A DNA stretch of 54,397 bases from Trabulsiella guamensis ATCC 49490 (GCF_000734965.1 NZ_JMTB01000036.1:1-54397), one strand, 5' to 3'. Counted from the stretch's first letter, positions 7,946-18,581 are shown. The notes: generated from the letters alone by a model not told the origin. Program-made: numbers and translations.

Positions 7946-8911
7946 ATGGCTGAATACAAAGACAATCTGCTCGGCGAAGCGAACCGCTTTATTGAAGTCC
8001 TCGAACAGGTCTCCCGGCTGGCACCGCTCGATAAACCGGTGCTGATCATCGGTGAACGCGGCACCGGGAAAGAGCTTATCGCTAACCGACTGCATTTTCT
8101 CTCTGGCCGTTGGCAGGGGCCGTTTATCTCTCTGAATTGCGCGGCGCTGAACGAAAACCTACTCGACTCCGAGCTGTTCGGTCATGAAGCGGGCGCTTTT
8201 ACCGGCGCCCAGAAGCGCCATCCGGGCCGTTTTGAACGGGCGGACGGCGGCACGTTGTTTCTTGATGAACTCGCCACCGCGCCGATGCTGGTGCAGGAAA
8301 AATTACTTCGGGTGATTGAATACGGCGAGCTGGAACGCGTGGGCGGCAGCCAGCCATTGCAGGTTAACGTCCGGCTGGTGTGTGCGACCAATGCCGACCT
8401 GCCAGCGATGGTGGAACAAGGGCATTTCCGGGCTGACCTGCTCGACCGACTGGCGTTTGACGTCGTACAACTCCCGCCGCTACGCGAGCGCCAGAGCGAT
8501 ATCATGCTGATGGCGGATCACTTTGCCATTCAGATGTGCCGCGAACTCAAATTACCGCTATTCCCCGGCTTCACCGAACATGCGCGCGAAACACTGTTGA
8601 GTTATCCCTGGCCGGGCAATATTCGTGAGCTTAAAAACGTGGTGGAACGCTCCGTTTACCGCCACGGCACCAGCGAAACGCCGCTGGATGAAATTATTAT
8701 CGATCCATTCCGGCGCCAGACCGCGCCGCCGGTGCCAGTGGAAAACACGCTGACACTGCCGCTCGATCTGCGCGAATTCCAGCAACAGCAGGAAAAATCG
8801 CTGCTTGAGCAGAGTCTCAAACAGGCACGATTTAACCAGAAAAAAGCCGCAGAATTACTGGGTCTTACTTATCATCAGTTGCGGGCGCTACTGAAGAAAC
8901 ATCAACTCTGA
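7946..8911 (+). CDS. pspF: PspF, sigma-54 enhancer-binding activator of the psp operon
   Basis: A 321-residue AAA+ activator lacking a receiver domain. It has Walker A GERGTGKE near residues 36-43, the sigma-54 contact loop GAFTGAQKR, Walker B GGTLFLDEL, a second region LPPLRERQSDI, the R-finger region and a C-terminal Fis-type helix-turn-helix (NQKKAAELLGLTYHQLRALLKK). The ATG at 7946 (MAEYKDN) matches E. coli; the frame opens 15 bases earlier. PspF is constitutive and is held inactive by PspA. In E. coli the next genes are puu genes; here sapA follows after only 104 bases. Confidence 0.96.
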   Translation: MAEYKDNLLGEANRFIEVLEQVSRLAPLDKPVLIIGERGTGKELIANRLHFLSGRWQGPFISLNCAALNENLLDSELFGHEAGAFTGAQKRHPGRFERADGGTLFLDELATAPMLVQEKLLRVIEYGELERVGGSQPLQVNVRLVCATNADLPAMVEQGHFRADLLDRLAFDVVQLPPLRERQSDIMLMADHFAIQMCRELKLPLFPGFTEHARETLLSYPWPGNIRELKNVVERSVYRHGTSETPLDEIIIDPFRRQTAPPVPVENTLTLPLDLREFQQQQEKSLLEQSLKQARFNQKKAAELLGLTYHQLRALLKKHQL

Positions 8912-9015
8912 ACCATCGCGACTGCTGACTTTTACATCAGTTGTACGCAGACATTTGTACCTGGTAGCCTTAAGTGCGATACACTTTGCAGATCAGCCTA
9001 AATTGCAAAGAAATT

Positions 9016-10671
9016 ATGCGACTAAAATTGTCATCCCTGCTGGCTGCGGCCGGATTGCTGAGCGGCCAGGTTTTTGCCGCCGCCGCTCCTCCCGCCCCGC
9101 ATCCCGGGCAAGCCGACATTCGTGACAGCGGTTTTGTTTACTGCGTCAGCGGCCAGGTCAATACCTTCAACCCGCAAAAGGCGGGCAGCGGCCTGATCGT
9201 CGATACGCTCGCCGCACAGCTTTATGATCGGCTGCTGGATGTTGATCCCTATACTTATCGGCTGGTGCCAGAGCTGGCGGAAAGCTGGGAGGTGCTCGAC
9301 AATGGCGCGACCTACCGCTTCCGTCTGCGCGGCAACGTACAGTTTCAGACCACCGACTGGTTTACTCCGACGCGCGCCCTCAATGCCGATGATGTTGTCT
9401 TCACCTTTCAGCGTATTTTCAATCGTAACCATCCCTGGCACTACATCAATGGCGGCAACTTCCCCTATTTCGACAGTCTGCAGTTTGCCGACAGCGTTGA
9501 CAGCGTTCGTAAACTGGACAACCGCACCGTTGAGTTTCGCTTAAAGCGCCCGGATGCTTCATTCCTGTGGCATCTTGCGACCCACTACGCCTCGGTCATG
9601 TCAGCGGAATATGCCGCGATGCTGACCAAAGAGGATCGTCAGGAGCAACTGGACCGTCAGCCGGTGGGTACCGGACCGTTCCGGCTCGGTGAATACCGCT
9701 CCGGTCAGTACATTCGCCTGTTGCGTCATGAAAAATTCTGGCGCGGCGAACCCCTGATGCCACAGGTGGTCGTTGACCTCGGCGCCGGAGGAACCGGGCG
9801 TCTGTCACGGCTGCTGACCGGCGAATGCGACGTGCTGGCCTGGCCTGCCGCCAGCCAGTTGACTATCCTGCGTGACGATCCTCGTCTGCGTCTGACGTTG
9901 CGCCCTGGCATGAACATCGCTTATCTGGCGTTTAACACCAATAAACCGCCGCTGAATAACCCGGCGGTGCGCCACGCGTTGTCGCTGGCTATCAATAACC
10001 AGCGCCTGATGCAGTCGATCTATTACGGTACAGCGGAAACGGCGGCCTCCATTCTGCCGCGCGCGTCGTGGGCCTACGACAATGAAGCTAAAATTACGGA
10101 ATACAACCCCGAAAAAGCGCGAGCGCAGTTGAAAGCGTTAGGGCAGGAAAACCTGACGCTTCATCTGTGGGTACCGACCAGCTCGCAGGCGTGGAACCCC
10201 AGTCCGCTCAAAACCGCCGAGCTGATTCAGGCCGATATGGCTCAGGTGGGCGTTAACGTGGTGATCGTGCCTATCGAAGGGCGTTTTCAGGAAGCGCGAC
10301 TGATGGACATGACTCATGATCTCACCCTCACCGGGTGGGCGACGGACAGTAACGACCCGGACAGCTTCTTCCGTCCGCTGTTAAGCTGTGCGGCCATCAG
10401 TTCGCAGACTAATTTCGCTCACTGGTGCAATAACGATTTTGACGATGTCCTGCGCAAAGCGCTGGCATCGCAACAGCTGGCGTCACGGATTGACGCCTAT
10501 GACGAAGCGCAGCAGATCCTGGCAAAAGAGCTGCCGGTGCTGCCGCTGGCATCGTCGCTGCGTTTGCAGGCGTACCGCTACGATATCAAAGGGTTGGTGC
10601 TGAGTCCGTTTGGTAACGCGTCGTTCGCCGGGGTCTCAAGGGAAAAAGTAAGCGAGGTGAAAAAGCCATGA
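9016..10671 (+). CDS. sapA: SapA, periplasmic peptide-binding protein of the Sap ABC system
   Basis: A 551-residue family 5 solute-binding protein of the DppA/OppA class. The signal peptide [23 protein letters not shown] is followed by a short extension rich in Pro and Ala not present in the E. coli protein (547 residues). The family signature region near [21 protein letters not shown] and the body are highly conserved. The ATG at 9016 is chosen over the upstream 8974 because it starts the signal peptide. Sap is linked to antimicrobial peptide resistance and peptide or haem uptake in several pathogens; in E. coli SapBCDF have been linked to putrescine export. First gene of sapABCDF; its stop overlaps the sapB start. 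Confidence 0.95.
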   Translation: MRLKLSSLLAAAGLLSGQVFAAAAPPAPHPGQADIRDSGFVYCVSGQVNTFNPQKAGSGLIVDTLAAQLYDRLLDVDPYTYRLVPELAESWEVLDNGATYRFRLRGNVQFQTTDWFTPTRALNADDVVFTFQRIFNRNHPWHYINGGNFPYFDSLQFADSVDSVRKLDNRTVEFRLKRPDASFLWHLATHYASVMSAEYAAMLTKEDRQEQLDRQPVGTGPFRLGEYRSGQYIRLLRHEKFWRGEPLMPQVVVDLGAGGTGRLSRLLTGECDVLAWPAASQLTILRDDPRLRLTLRPGMNIAYLAFNTNKPPLNNPAVRHALSLAINNQRLMQSIYYGTAETAASILPRASWAYDNEAKITEYNPEKARAQLKALGQENLTLHLWVPTSSQAWNPSPLKTAELIQADMAQVGVNVVIVPIEGRFQEARLMDMTHDLTLTGWATDSNDPDSFFRPLLSCAAISSQTNFAHWCNNDFDDVLRKALASQQLASRIDAYDEAQQILAKELPVLPLASSLRLQAYRYDIKGLVLSPFGNASFAGVSREKVSEVKKP

Positions 10672-11633
10672 TTATCTTTACTCTGCGTCGTTTGTTGCTG
10701 CTACTGGTGACGCTCTTTTTCCTGACCTTTATTGGCTTCAGCCTGAGCTATTTCACACCGCACGCGCCGTTACAGGGCGCGTCATTCTGGAACGCGTGGC
10801 TGTTCTGGTTTAGCGGCGTGCTGCACTGGGATTTTGGCGTCTCCAGCATCAACGGGCAGTTGATTGCCGATCAGCTAAAAGAGGTGTTTCCGGCAACCAT
10901 GGAGTTGTGCATTCTGGCCTTTGGTTTTGCCCTGATGGTGGGGATCCCCGTCGGTATGCTGGCAGGCATTATGCGTAACAAATGGCAGGATAAATTCATC
11001 AGTGCCGCTGCGTTGATCGGTTTCTCTATTCCCGTTTTCTGGCTGGCGTTACTACTCACCCTTTTCTTCTCGCTGACACTGGGCTGGTTCCCGGTCTCAG
11101 GGCGATTTGATCTGCTCTATGAGGTGAAAAACGTCACCGGTTTTGCGCTGATCGACGCCTGGCTTTCCGACTCGCCGTGGCGTGATGAGATGATCATCAG
11201 CGCCCTGCGTCATATGGTGTTGCCGGTGCTGACGCTGGCGGTCGCCCCGACGACGGAAGTGATCCGCCTGATGCGTATCAGCACCATCGAGGTGTACGAC
11301 AGCAATTATGTCAAAGCCGCCGCCACACGCGGAGTTTCACGGCTGACCATTCTGCGCCGCCATGTCCTGCATAACGCGCTGCCGCCGGTGATCCCACGTC
11401 TGGGTTTGCAGTTTTCCACCATGCTGACGCTGGCGATGATCACCGAAATGGTCTTTAGCTGGCCGGGGCTGGGCCGCTGGCTGATTAACGCGATTCGCCA
11501 GCAGGATTACGCGGCGATCTCTGCCGGGGTGATGGTTATCGGTTCGCTGGTCATCATCATTAACGTGATCTCCGATATTCTGGGTGCGATGGCTAACCCA
11601 CTGAAACATAAGGAATGGTATGCCCTACGATAG
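10668..11633 (+). CDS. sapB: SapB, ABC transporter permease
   Basis: A 321-residue DppB-type permease. The first span is near residues 9-27 ([21 protein letters not shown]), with about five more. The EAA loop is at [25 protein letters not shown] near residues 218-242. It forms the inner-membrane channel with SapC. The gene starts four bases inside the end of sapA (ATGA) and overlaps sapC by 14 bases, so the operon is tightly coupled. Confidence 0.96.
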   Translation: MIIFTLRRLLLLLVTLFFLTFIGFSLSYFTPHAPLQGASFWNAWLFWFSGVLHWDFGVSSINGQLIADQLKEVFPATMELCILAFGFALMVGIPVGMLAGIMRNKWQDKFISAAALIGFSIPVFWLALLLTLFFSLTLGWFPVSGRFDLLYEVKNVTGFALIDAWLSDSPWRDEMIISALRHMVLPVLTLAVAPTTEVIRLMRISTIEVYDSNYVKAAATRGVSRLTILRRHVLHNALPPVIPRLGLQFSTMLTLAMITEMVFSWPGLGRWLINAIRQQDYAAISAGVMVIGSLVIIINVISDILGAMANPLKHKEWYALR

Positions 11634-12510
11634 CGTCTATTTAGAAAAGCGCCCGCCCGGTGCGCTGCGCACCGTGTGGCGGAAATTCTATGGCGATACC
11701 AGCGCGATGGTGGGTCTGTATGGCTGCGCCGGTCTGGTGATATTGTGCGTGTTTGGCGGCTGGTTTGCGCCTTATGGCATTGATCAGCAGTTTCTGGGTT
11801 ACCAGTTGATGCCGCCGTCGTGGTCACGTTATGGCGAGGTGTCGTTCTTTCTCGGCACTGACGATTTAGGTCGCGATGTGTTAAGCCGCCTGCTCAGTGG
11901 CGCGGCGCCGACCGTCGGCGGTGCCTTTGTCGTCACGCTCGCCGCCACGCTGTTTGGTCTGATGCTCGGCGTTATCGCCGGTGCGACACATGGCCTGCGT
12001 TCGGCGGTGATGAACCACATTCTCGATACATTGCTGTCGATTCCCTCGCTGTTGCTGGCGATTATCGTGGTGGCGTTTGCCGGCCCGCATCTGGTCCACG
12101 CAATGTTTGCCGTCTGGCTGGCGCTGCTGCCGCGCATGGTGCGTTCGGTCTACAGCATGGTGCACGACGAACTGGAAAAAGAGTATGTAGTGGCGGCGCG
12201 GCTGGATGGCGCGTCAACATTGAATATTCTCTGGTTTGCGGTGCTGCCGAATATCGCCTCCGGGCTGGTGACGGAAATCACCCGCGCACTGTCGATGGCG
12301 ATCCTGGATATCGCCGCCCTCGGCTTTCTCGATCTGGGCGCGCAACTGCCCTCTCCGGAATGGGGCGCAATGCTCGGTGATGCGCTGGAGCTAATCTATG
12401 TCGCGCCATGGACCGTGATGCTGCCGGGGGGGGCTATTATGCTGAGCGTGCTGCTGATTAACCTGCTTGGCGAAGGGATCCGCCGCGCCATTATTGCGGG
12501 GGTGGAATAA
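11620..12510 (+). CDS. sapC: SapC, ABC transporter permease
   Basis: A 296-residue DppC-type permease with a cytoplasmic N-terminal stretch, about six membrane spans and the EAA loop [21 protein letters not shown] near residues 189-209. It partners with SapB. The stop codon overlaps the start of sapD by one base (TAATG), showing translational coupling. Length and sequence match E. coli SapC. Confidence 0.96.
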   Translation: MPYDSVYLEKRPPGALRTVWRKFYGDTSAMVGLYGCAGLVILCVFGGWFAPYGIDQQFLGYQLMPPSWSRYGEVSFFLGTDDLGRDVLSRLLSGAAPTVGGAFVVTLAATLFGLMLGVIAGATHGLRSAVMNHILDTLLSIPSLLLAIIVVAFAGPHLVHAMFAVWLALLPRMVRSVYSMVHDELEKEYVVAARLDGASTLNILWFAVLPNIASGLVTEITRALSMAILDIAALGFLDLGAQLPSPEWGAMLGDALELIYVAPWTVMLPGGAIMLSVLLINLLGEGIRRAIIAGVE

Positions 12511-13502
12511 TGCCATTACTCGATATCCGCAATCTGACCATTGAGTTTAAAACCGGTGACGACTGGGTAAAAGCCGTTGACCGCGTCAGCATGACGCTGG
12601 CAGAGGGAGAAATTCGCGGGCTGGTTGGCGAATCCGGCTCAGGGAAAAGCCTTATTGCTAAAGCTATCTGCGGTGTCACTAAAGATAACTGGCGGGTGAC
12701 GGCAGACCGTATGCGTTTTGACGATATCGATCTGTTGCGTCTCTCCAGTCGCGAGCGCCGTAAACTGGTGGGTCACAACGTCTCGATGATTTTCCAGGAG
12801 CCGCAAAGTTGTCTGGATCCCTCCGCGAGAATTGGCCGTCAACTGATGCAAAACATTCCCGCCTGGACCTTTAAAGGCCGCTGGTGGCAACGCGTCGGCT
12901 GGCGCAAGCGCCGCGCCATTGAGCTGTTGCACCGCGTGGGAATTAAAGATCACAAAGACGCAATGCGCAGCTTTCCCTATGAACTGACTGATGGCGAGTG
13001 TCAGAAAGTGATGATCGCCATTGCGCTCGCCAATCAGCCGCGGTTATTGATCGCCGACGAACCGACTAACGCGATGGAGCCAACGACCCAGGCGCAGATT
13101 TTCCGCCTGCTGACGCGCCTCAATCAGAACAACAACACCACCATTTTACTGATCAGCCACGACCTGCAAATGCTCAGCCAGTGGGCAGATAAAGTGAACG
13201 TACTGTATTGCGGGCAAACCGTGGAGACCGCCCCCAGTGAGGAGCTGATCACTACGCCGCATCATCCGTATACGCAGGCGTTGATCCGCGCGATCCCTGA
13301 TTTCGGCAGCGCGATGCCCCACAAGAGCCGTCTGAATACCCTGCCAGGGGCGATTCCGTTACTCGAACAGTTGCCGATGGGCTGTCGTCTGGGCCCCCGC
13401 TGCCCTTACGCCCAGCGTAAATGCATTGAGACGCCGCGACTGACGGGGGCGAAAAACCATCTGTACGCCTGTCATTTCCCGCTGAACATGGAGAGAGAGT
13501 GA
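12510..13502 (+). CDS. sapD: SapD, ABC transporter ATPase
   Basis: A 330-residue oligopeptide-type ATPase with Walker [10 protein letters not shown] near residues 39-47, the Q-loop in SMIFQEPQS, Walker [11 protein letters not shown] and an H-loop in LLISHDL. The ABC signature is LTDGECQ rather than LSGGQ; E. coli SapD has the same change, so this is a family trait. A C-terminal oligopeptide-transporter domain contains the cluster [16 protein letters not shown]. coli SapD (TrkE) also stimulates the Trk potassium system through ATP binding. Confidence 0.96.
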   Translation: MPLLDIRNLTIEFKTGDDWVKAVDRVSMTLAEGEIRGLVGESGSGKSLIAKAICGVTKDNWRVTADRMRFDDIDLLRLSSRERRKLVGHNVSMIFQEPQSCLDPSARIGRQLMQNIPAWTFKGRWWQRVGWRKRRAIELLHRVGIKDHKDAMRSFPYELTDGECQKVMIAIALANQPRLLIADEPTNAMEPTTQAQIFRLLTRLNQNNNTTILLISHDLQMLSQWADKVNVLYCGQTVETAPSEELITTPHHPYTQALIRAIPDFGSAMPHKSRLNTLPGAIPLLEQLPMGCRLGPRCPYAQRKCIETPRLTGAKNHLYACHFPLNMERE

Positions 13503-13503
13503 G

Positions 13504-14310
13504 ATGGTCGAAACCCTGCTGGAAGTTCGCAATCTGAGTAAGACCTTTCGTTATCGAACTGGCTGGTTCCATCGTCAGAACGTCGAAGCGGTAAAACCGC
13601 TCAGCTTCACGCTACGCGAGAAGCAGACGCTGGCGATCATCGGTGAAAACGGTTCAGGCAAATCAACGCTGGCAAAAATGCTGGCGGGCATGGTGGAGCC
13701 AACCACCGGCGAGTTGTTGATTGACGACCATCCACTGCATTTTGGCGATTATTCGTTCCGCAGCCAGCGGATCCGCATGATTTTTCAGGATCCGTCAACA
13801 TCGCTGAACCCGCGCCAGCGCATTTCGCAAATTCTTGATTTTCCGCTGCGCCTGAACACCGAACTGGATGTGGACGCGCGGCAAAAACACATTTATGAAA
13901 CGTTGCGAATGGTCGGCCTGTTGCCGGATCACGCAAGCTACTATCCGCACATGCTGGCCCCCGGGCAGAAACAGCGTCTGGGGCTGGCGCGCGCGCTGAT
14001 CCTGCGCCCGAAAGTGATCATCTGCGACGAAGCACTGGCCTCGCTGGATATGTCGATGCGATCGCAACTGGTGAATCTGATGCTGGAATTACAGGATAAG
14101 CAAGGTATCTCTTATATCTATGTGACCCAACATCTGGGCATGATGAAGCACATCAGCGATCAGGTGCTGGTGATGCATCAGGGCGAAGTGGTGGAGCGCG
14201 GCAGCACCGCCGACGTACTGGCTTCTCCCCTGCATGAGCTGACCAAACGGTTAATTGCCGGTCATTTCGGCGAAGCGTTAACCGCGGATGCCTGGCGTAA
14301 GGATCGCTGA
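13504..14310 (+). CDS. sapF: SapF, ABC transporter ATPase
   Basis: A 268-residue ATPase, the second nucleotide-binding subunit of the Sap transporter. It has Walker A GENGSGKST near residues 47-55, the Q-loop MIFQDPSTS, Walker B VIICDEALASLD and an H-loop in YVTQHLG. The signature is LAPGQKQRLGLARAL, so the first signature residues are non-canonical, as in E. coli SapF. The Walker B flank CDEALASLD has Ala where the usual motif has Pro/Ser. The gene starts one base after the sapD stop. Last gene of the operon; ycjD, which follows in E. coli, is absent. Confidence 0.96.
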   Translation: MVETLLEVRNLSKTFRYRTGWFHRQNVEAVKPLSFTLREKQTLAIIGENGSGKSTLAKMLAGMVEPTTGELLIDDHPLHFGDYSFRSQRIRMIFQDPSTSLNPRQRISQILDFPLRLNTELDVDARQKHIYETLRMVGLLPDHASYYPHMLAPGQKQRLGLARALILRPKVIICDEALASLDMSMRSQLVNLMLELQDKQGISYIYVTQHLGMMKHISDQVLVMHQGEVVERGSTADVLASPLHELTKRLIAGHFGEALTADAWRKDR

Positions 14311-14325
14311 CATTCAGTGGTCGGA

Positions 14326-14354
14326 TTAACTCCGGTGATTCTTCATGTTAGAAT
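14326..14354 (+). promoter_or_regulatory. Possible fabI promoter with extended -10
   Basis: TGTTAGAAT (14346-14354) is a good extended -10 element 73 bases upstream of the fabI start. A weak -35 (TTAACT, 14326-14331) lies 17 bases before the -10 hexamer. It is the only recognisable promoter-like site in the sapF-fabI gap, and no terminator hairpin for sapF was obvious. It has not been matched to a mapped start. Confidence 0.4.
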
Positions 14355-14427
14355 CGCCGCGTTTTAACGACGGTCTGCCGGATTTCTGCGCAGATCGCCA
14401 TAACAATGACGATAAGGATTACAAGCT

Positions 14428-15216
14428 ATGGGTTTTCTTTCCGGTAAGCGCATTCTGGTCACTGGCGTGGCCAGTAAATTGTCCATCGCCTACGGTATCG
14501 CACAGGCGATGCACCGTGAAGGGGCTGAGCTGGCTTTCACCTATCAGAACGACAAACTGAAAGGCCGCGTTGAAGAGTTCGCCGCTCAACTGGGTTCCAG
14601 CATCGTTCTCGAATGTGACGTTGCTAAAGATGAAAGCATCGACGCGCTGTTCACCGATCTGGCGAAAGTGTGGCCGAAATTCGATGGTTTCGTTCACTCC
14701 ATCGGTTTTGCGCCGGGCGATCAACTGGATGGTGACTACGTTAACGCGGTGACCCGCGATGGCTTCAAAATCGCGCATGACATCAGCGCTTACAGCTTCG
14801 TAGCACTGGCAAAAGCCTGCCGTTCCATGCTGAACCCGGATTCCGCGCTGCTGACGCTCTCTTACCTCGGTGCAGAACGCGCCATCCCGAACTACAACGT
14901 GATGGGTCTGGCGAAAGCCTCTCTGGAAGCGAACGTCCGCTACATGGCGAACGCGATGGGTCCGGAAGGTGTTCGCGTCAATGCTATCTCTGCAGGTCCG
15001 ATCCGTACGCTGGCGGCGTCCGGTATTAAAGACTTCCGTAAAATGCTGGCGCATTGCGAAGCGGTTACCCCGATTCGTCGTACCGTTACCATCGAAGACG
15101 TGGGTAACACCGCAGCATTCCTGTGCTCCAACCTGTCTGCCGGTATCTCCGGTGAAGTCGTTCACGTTGACGGTGGCTTCAACATCGCGGCGATGAACGA
15201 ACTGGAAATTAAATAA
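14428..15216 (+). CDS. fabI: FabI, NADH-dependent enoyl-ACP reductase
   Basis: A 262-residue atypical short-chain dehydrogenase, the same length as E. coli FabI and nearly identical. It catalyses the last reduction of each fatty-acid elongation cycle and is the target of triclosan. The cofactor motif [13 protein letters not shown] is near residues 13-25. The catalytic Tyr and Lys lie in [22 protein letters not shown], and Gly93 in [13 protein letters not shown] is wild type. AAGGAT lies nine bases upstream of the ATG. It is monocistronic, with its own downstream hairpin. FabI products feed the same acyl-ACP pool used by RpfF further right. Confidence 0.98.
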   Translation: MGFLSGKRILVTGVASKLSIAYGIAQAMHREGAELAFTYQNDKLKGRVEEFAAQLGSSIVLECDVAKDESIDALFTDLAKVWPKFDGFVHSIGFAPGDQLDGDYVNAVTRDGFKIAHDISAYSFVALAKACRSMLNPDSALLTLSYLGAERAIPNYNVMGLAKASLEANVRYMANAMGPEGVRVNAISAGPIRTLAASGIKDFRKMLAHCEAVTPIRRTVTIEDVGNTAAFLCSNLSAGISGEVVHVDGGFNIAAMNELEIK

Positions 15217-15224
15217 TTTCCCTC

Positions 15225-15250
15225 CCCCTCTTCGCATTCGTGAAGAGGGG
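15225..15250 (+). terminator. Hairpin downstream of fabI
   Basis: Nine-base perfect arms (CCCCTCTTC at 15225-15233 and GAAGAGGGG at 15242-15250) with an eight-base loop begin nine bases after the fabI stop. No T-run follows, so it may stabilise the 3' end or act with Rho rather than terminate intrinsically. Confidence 0.55.
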
Positions 15251-15408
15251 TCTCACCTGCTCCCCTTCTGCGTTATATCTTTCTGCTATTTGTTATCGCC
15301 CAACATTATTTTCTCCCTTTAGCGCCTTACGCCAGGATATTTATTCATAAACGGTCCGGTGTACCACGTGTTGTCTCCGGATCGCCACTTTTCGATCAAG
15401 GAACACCC

Positions 15409-16554
15409 ATGGAGCAACGCCGCATTTACGGCAAAAGCCACTGGTATCATGAAACCCAGTCACGAGCCACCCGGGGAGACGCTCTGCCGCTGGTCCCGGA
15501 AGCCGCCCATGTTGACGATCGTTTTTTGCTGGATCTCACCCTGCCTGATGATCTCCTTAATGCCTGCGACCGCTGGTTGCAACCCGCCAGAGCGTTAAGC
15601 GAAATGCTTTTCCCGGATGTGGTCCAGGTAAACCGCCTGCATACTTTCAGCGCCTATGACCGCCTCAGTACCGCGCTGACCGTCGCGCAAGTCTATGGCG
15701 TACAGCGGTTATGCAATCATTACGCGGCGCGTCTGGCGCCACTGCCCGGCCCGGACTCTTCACGTGAAAGCAACCGCCGACTGGCGCAGATCACGCAATA
15801 TGCGCGCCAGCTTGCCAGCTCACCGTCCGTGATTGGCAGCGTGTCGCGCGGGCAACTCGATGAGGTCGGACTCACCACGCCGGATATCATCCTCATCAAT
15901 CAGATTATCGGTTTCGTGGGTTTTCAGGCACGGGTGCTGGCGGTATTTCAGGCCAGTCTCGGTCACCCGGTACGCTGGCTCCCCGGCATGCCGATGCAGG
16001 AAGATGCCCCGGCAGAACGTTTTGCCGTAGTGACCGCGGGCTGGTCTTCTGATCTCCCTGCCATCACACTGAGCTATGCCACCGCTGCGCAACTGGCGGC
16101 GCTGGAGCGCTGGCAATTGCAGCCTGAACTCGCCGGGCTGGCGCCGCTGCTGGCAATCGATCCCGATGCGCTTTCCTTGCTCGGCGAGACGCTGACCGCA
16201 TTATCGCAACCATCCACGCCGCATCTGCTGGTGGCGCTGCTCACCGCGCGTATCAACGGCAGCCAGCATTGTTTCCTTGCGTTGGCTGAGCGCTGGCATG
16301 GCGCGACAGGCTTGCCCGATGCGGTACGCAACGGTGAACGCGCATTACAGGCCTGGGGACATAATCACCCTTTCGAGCACGCCGTCATTCAGGCAGCACA
16401 ACTCTTAACCCGCGCGCCTGACCGGTTCAGCGCCGCGCAGCTTATTCCCCTGCAGGAACAAGGGTTTTCGACCGCCGACGCCGTCGCATTGCTGGCATGG
16501 TGCGGACTCAGCGGTTGGTTGAACCGTCTGAACATCGCGCTGGGAAATGAGTAA
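15409..16554 (+). CDS. yciW: YciW, conserved protein linked to cysteine metabolism (function unproven)
   Basis: A 381-residue protein orthologous to E. coli YciW and in the same place between fabI and rnb. It has two repeated halves, each with an Ala/Leu-rich helical region of the carboxymuconolactone-decarboxylase/AhpD-like superfamily (for example LTVAQVYGVQRLCNHYAARLAPLPGPDSSRESN and HAVIQAAQLLTRAPDRFSAAQL). The segment QITQYARQLASSPSVIG is strongly conserved. In E. coli, expression responds to the cysteine regulon and the gene has been tied to cysteine or methionine handling, but no reaction is established. Here the frame is intact. AAGGAAC precedes the ATG at 15409 by eight bases. Confidence 0.88.
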   Translation: MEQRRIYGKSHWYHETQSRATRGDALPLVPEAAHVDDRFLLDLTLPDDLLNACDRWLQPARALSEMLFPDVVQVNRLHTFSAYDRLSTALTVAQVYGVQRLCNHYAARLAPLPGPDSSRESNRRLAQITQYARQLASSPSVIGSVSRGQLDEVGLTTPDIILINQIIGFVGFQARVLAVFQASLGHPVRWLPGMPMQEDAPAERFAVVTAGWSSDLPAITLSYATAAQLAALERWQLQPELAGLAPLLAIDPDALSLLGETLTALSQPSTPHLLVALLTARINGSQHCFLALAERWHGATGLPDAVRNGERALQAWGHNHPFEHAVIQAAQLLTRAPDRFSAAQLIPLQEQGFSTADAVALLAWCGLSGWLNRLNIALGNE

Positions 16555-16572
16555 CCTCAGCGGAAAATACCG

Positions 16573-16625
16573 AAAGAGCGCTTGCTGACACCGTGAGATT
16601 CGCGTAAAACTGTCAGCCGCTCTTT
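16573..16625 (+). repeat. Imperfect long inverted repeat between yciW and rnb
   Basis: AAGAGCG plus CTGACA (16574-16590) faces TGTCAG plus CGCTCTT (16611-16624), forming a bulged stem closed by a 20-base loop and followed by TTTT. It starts 19 bases after the yciW stop and ends 22 bases before the rnb ATG. It is either the yciW terminator or a structure in the rnb leader. Confidence 0.5.
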
Positions 16626-16646
16626 TGGTCACGAAAATACATCACT

Positions 16647-18581
16647 ATGTTTCAGGACAACCCGCTGCTTGCTCAGCTTAAACAGCAACTTCATTCCCAG
16701 ACGCCGCGTGCTGAAGGGGTGGTAAAAGGCACGGAAAAAGGCTTTGGCTTCCTTGAAGTGGACGCGCAAAAAAGCTACTTCATTCCGCCGCCGCAGATGA
16801 AAAAGGTGATGCATGGCGATCGCATCATTGCGGTTATTCACTCTGAGAAAGATCGCGAAAGCGCCGAGCCGGAAGAACTGGTCGAGCCGTTCCTGACACG
16901 TTTCGTCGGACGTATCCACAAGAAAGACGACCGTCTGTCGATTACACCTGACCATCCCCTGTTGAAAGAAGCTATTCCCTGCCGCGCCGTTCGTGGCGTT
17001 GAGCACGATTTTAAAGAGGGCGACTGGGCCGTTGCAGAAATGCGCCGTCACCCGCTGAAAGGTGATCGCAGTTTTTACGCCGAACTGACCCAGTTCATCA
17101 CCTTTGGCGACGATCACTTCGTGCCATGGTGGGTGACCCTCGCCCGTCATAACCTCGAAAAAGAAGCGCCGGACGGCGTTGCGACCGAGATGCAGGACGA
17201 AGGGCTTGAGCGTCGCGATCTGACCGGCCTGACATTTGTCACTATCGACAGCGCCAGTACGGAAGATATGGACGACGCGCTGTACGCTGAAGCCGCTGAA
17301 GATGGAAAAATGCATCTTACAGTGGCGATTGCCGATCCGACTGCCTGGATTGTTGAAGGCAGCAAACTGGATAACGCCGCGAAAATCCGCGCTTTTACCA
17401 ACTATCTGCCGGGTTTCAACATTCCGATGCTGCCGCGCGAGCTGTCTGACGATCTCTGCTCACTGCGCGCAAACGAAGTGCGACCGGTACTGGCCTGCCG
17501 CATGACTATTGCCGCTGACGGCACCATTGAAGACGATATCGACTTCTTCGCCGCGACCATCGAATCAAAAGCGAAACTGGCTTATGACGATGTCTCCGAC
17601 TGGCTGGAAAACAGCGGTAGCTGGAAGCCAGAAAACGAGGCTATCGCGCAGCAAATCACACTGCTGCAGCGTATTTGTCAGCTGCGCGGCGAATGGCGTC
17701 ATAACCATGCGCTGGTGTTTAAAGATCGCCCGGATTACCGCTTTGTGCTTGGCGAGAAAGGCGAAGTGCTGGATATCATTGCCGAACCGCGCCGCATTGC
17801 TAACCGTATCGTTGAAGAGTCCATGATCGCCGCTAATATCTGCGCTGCCCGCGTGTTGCGCGATAAACTCGGCTTTGGCATTTACAACGTTCATACCGGT
17901 TTCGATCCCACCAACAGCGAACAGCTGGCTGCCCTGCTGAAAACCCATGACGTACATGTCGATCCGCAGGAAGTACTGACGCTGGATGGCTTCTGCAAGC
18001 TGCGTCGTGAACTGGATGCGCAGCCCTCCGGCTTCCTTGACAGCCGCATTCGTCGCTTCCAGTCCTTCGCGGAAATCAGCACCGAGCCTGGTCCGCACTT
18101 TGGTCTTGGCCTCGAAGCCTACGCCACCTGGACGTCACCGATTCGTAAATATGGCGACATGATTAACCATCGTCTGCTGAAAGCGATCATCAAAGGTGAA
18201 ACCATTGCCCGTCCACAGGACGAGGTGACGGTACAGATGGCAGAGCGCCGCCGCCTGAACCGTATGGCGGAACGCGACGTTGCTGACTGGCTGTATGCGC
18301 GTTTCCTGAATGCAAAAGCCGGGACTGACACCCGTTACGCCGCTGAGATCATTGATGTCAGCCGTGGCGGTATGCGTGTTCGTCTGGTGGATAACGGTGC
18401 GGTGGCATTCATTCCTGCCCCGTTCCTGCATGCCGTTCGCGACGAACTGGTGTGCAGCCAGGAAAACGGTACTGTGCAGATCAAAGGCGAAACTGTGTAC
18501 AAAGTCACCGATGTGATTGACGTCACTATCGCCGAAGTGCGCATGGAAACCCGCAGCGTGATTGCACGTCCAGTTGCCTGA
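16647..18581 (+). CDS. rnb: RNase II, 3'-5' exoribonuclease
   Basis: A 644-residue RNase II, the same length as the E. coli enzyme, which degrades single-stranded RNA processively to nucleoside monophosphates. Two N-terminal cold-shock domains (about 1-170) include [21 protein letters not shown]. The catalytic RNB domain follows, with the aspartate cluster in [18 protein letters not shown] near residues 199-216, the arginine region [14 protein letters not shown], and a C-terminal S1 domain (about 560-644). All catalytic aspartates are present. A terminator hairpin follows directly. Confidence 0.97.
   Translation: MFQDNPLLAQLKQQLHSQTPRAEGVVKGTEKGFGFLEVDAQKSYFIPPPQMKKVMHGDRIIAVIHSEKDRESAEPEELVEPFLTRFVGRIHKKDDRLSITPDHPLLKEAIPCRAVRGVEHDFKEGDWAVAEMRRHPLKGDRSFYAELTQFITFGDDHFVPWWVTLARHNLEKEAPDGVATEMQDEGLERRDLTGLTFVTIDSASTEDMDDALYAEAAEDGKMHLTVAIADPTAWIVEGSKLDNAAKIRAFTNYLPGFNIPMLPRELSDDLCSLRANEVRPVLACRMTIAADGTIEDDIDFFAATIESKAKLAYDDVSDWLENSGSWKPENEAIAQQITLLQRICQLRGEWRHNHALVFKDRPDYRFVLGEKGEVLDIIAEPRRIANRIVEESMIAANICAARVLRDKLGFGIYNVHTGFDPTNSEQLAALLKTHDVHVDPQEVLTLDGFCKLRRELDAQPSGFLDSRIRRFQSFAEISTEPGPHFGLGLEAYATWTSPIRKYGDMINHRLLKAIIKGETIARPQDEVTVQMAERRRLNRMAERDVADWLYARFLNAKAGTDTRYAAEIIDVSRGGMRVRLVDNGAVAFIPAPFLHAVRDELVCSQENGTVQIKGETVYKVTDVIDVTIAEVRMETRSVIARPVA

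Noticed and set aside
14311-14427. Remnant of ycjD between sapF and fabI
   Set aside because: The gap is only 117 bases and no fragment of a ycjD-like protein is readable in any frame.
14419-15237. 272-codon minus-strand open frame opposite fabI
   Set aside because: Complete antisense shadow of a highly conserved gene; no motif and no ribosome-binding site of note.
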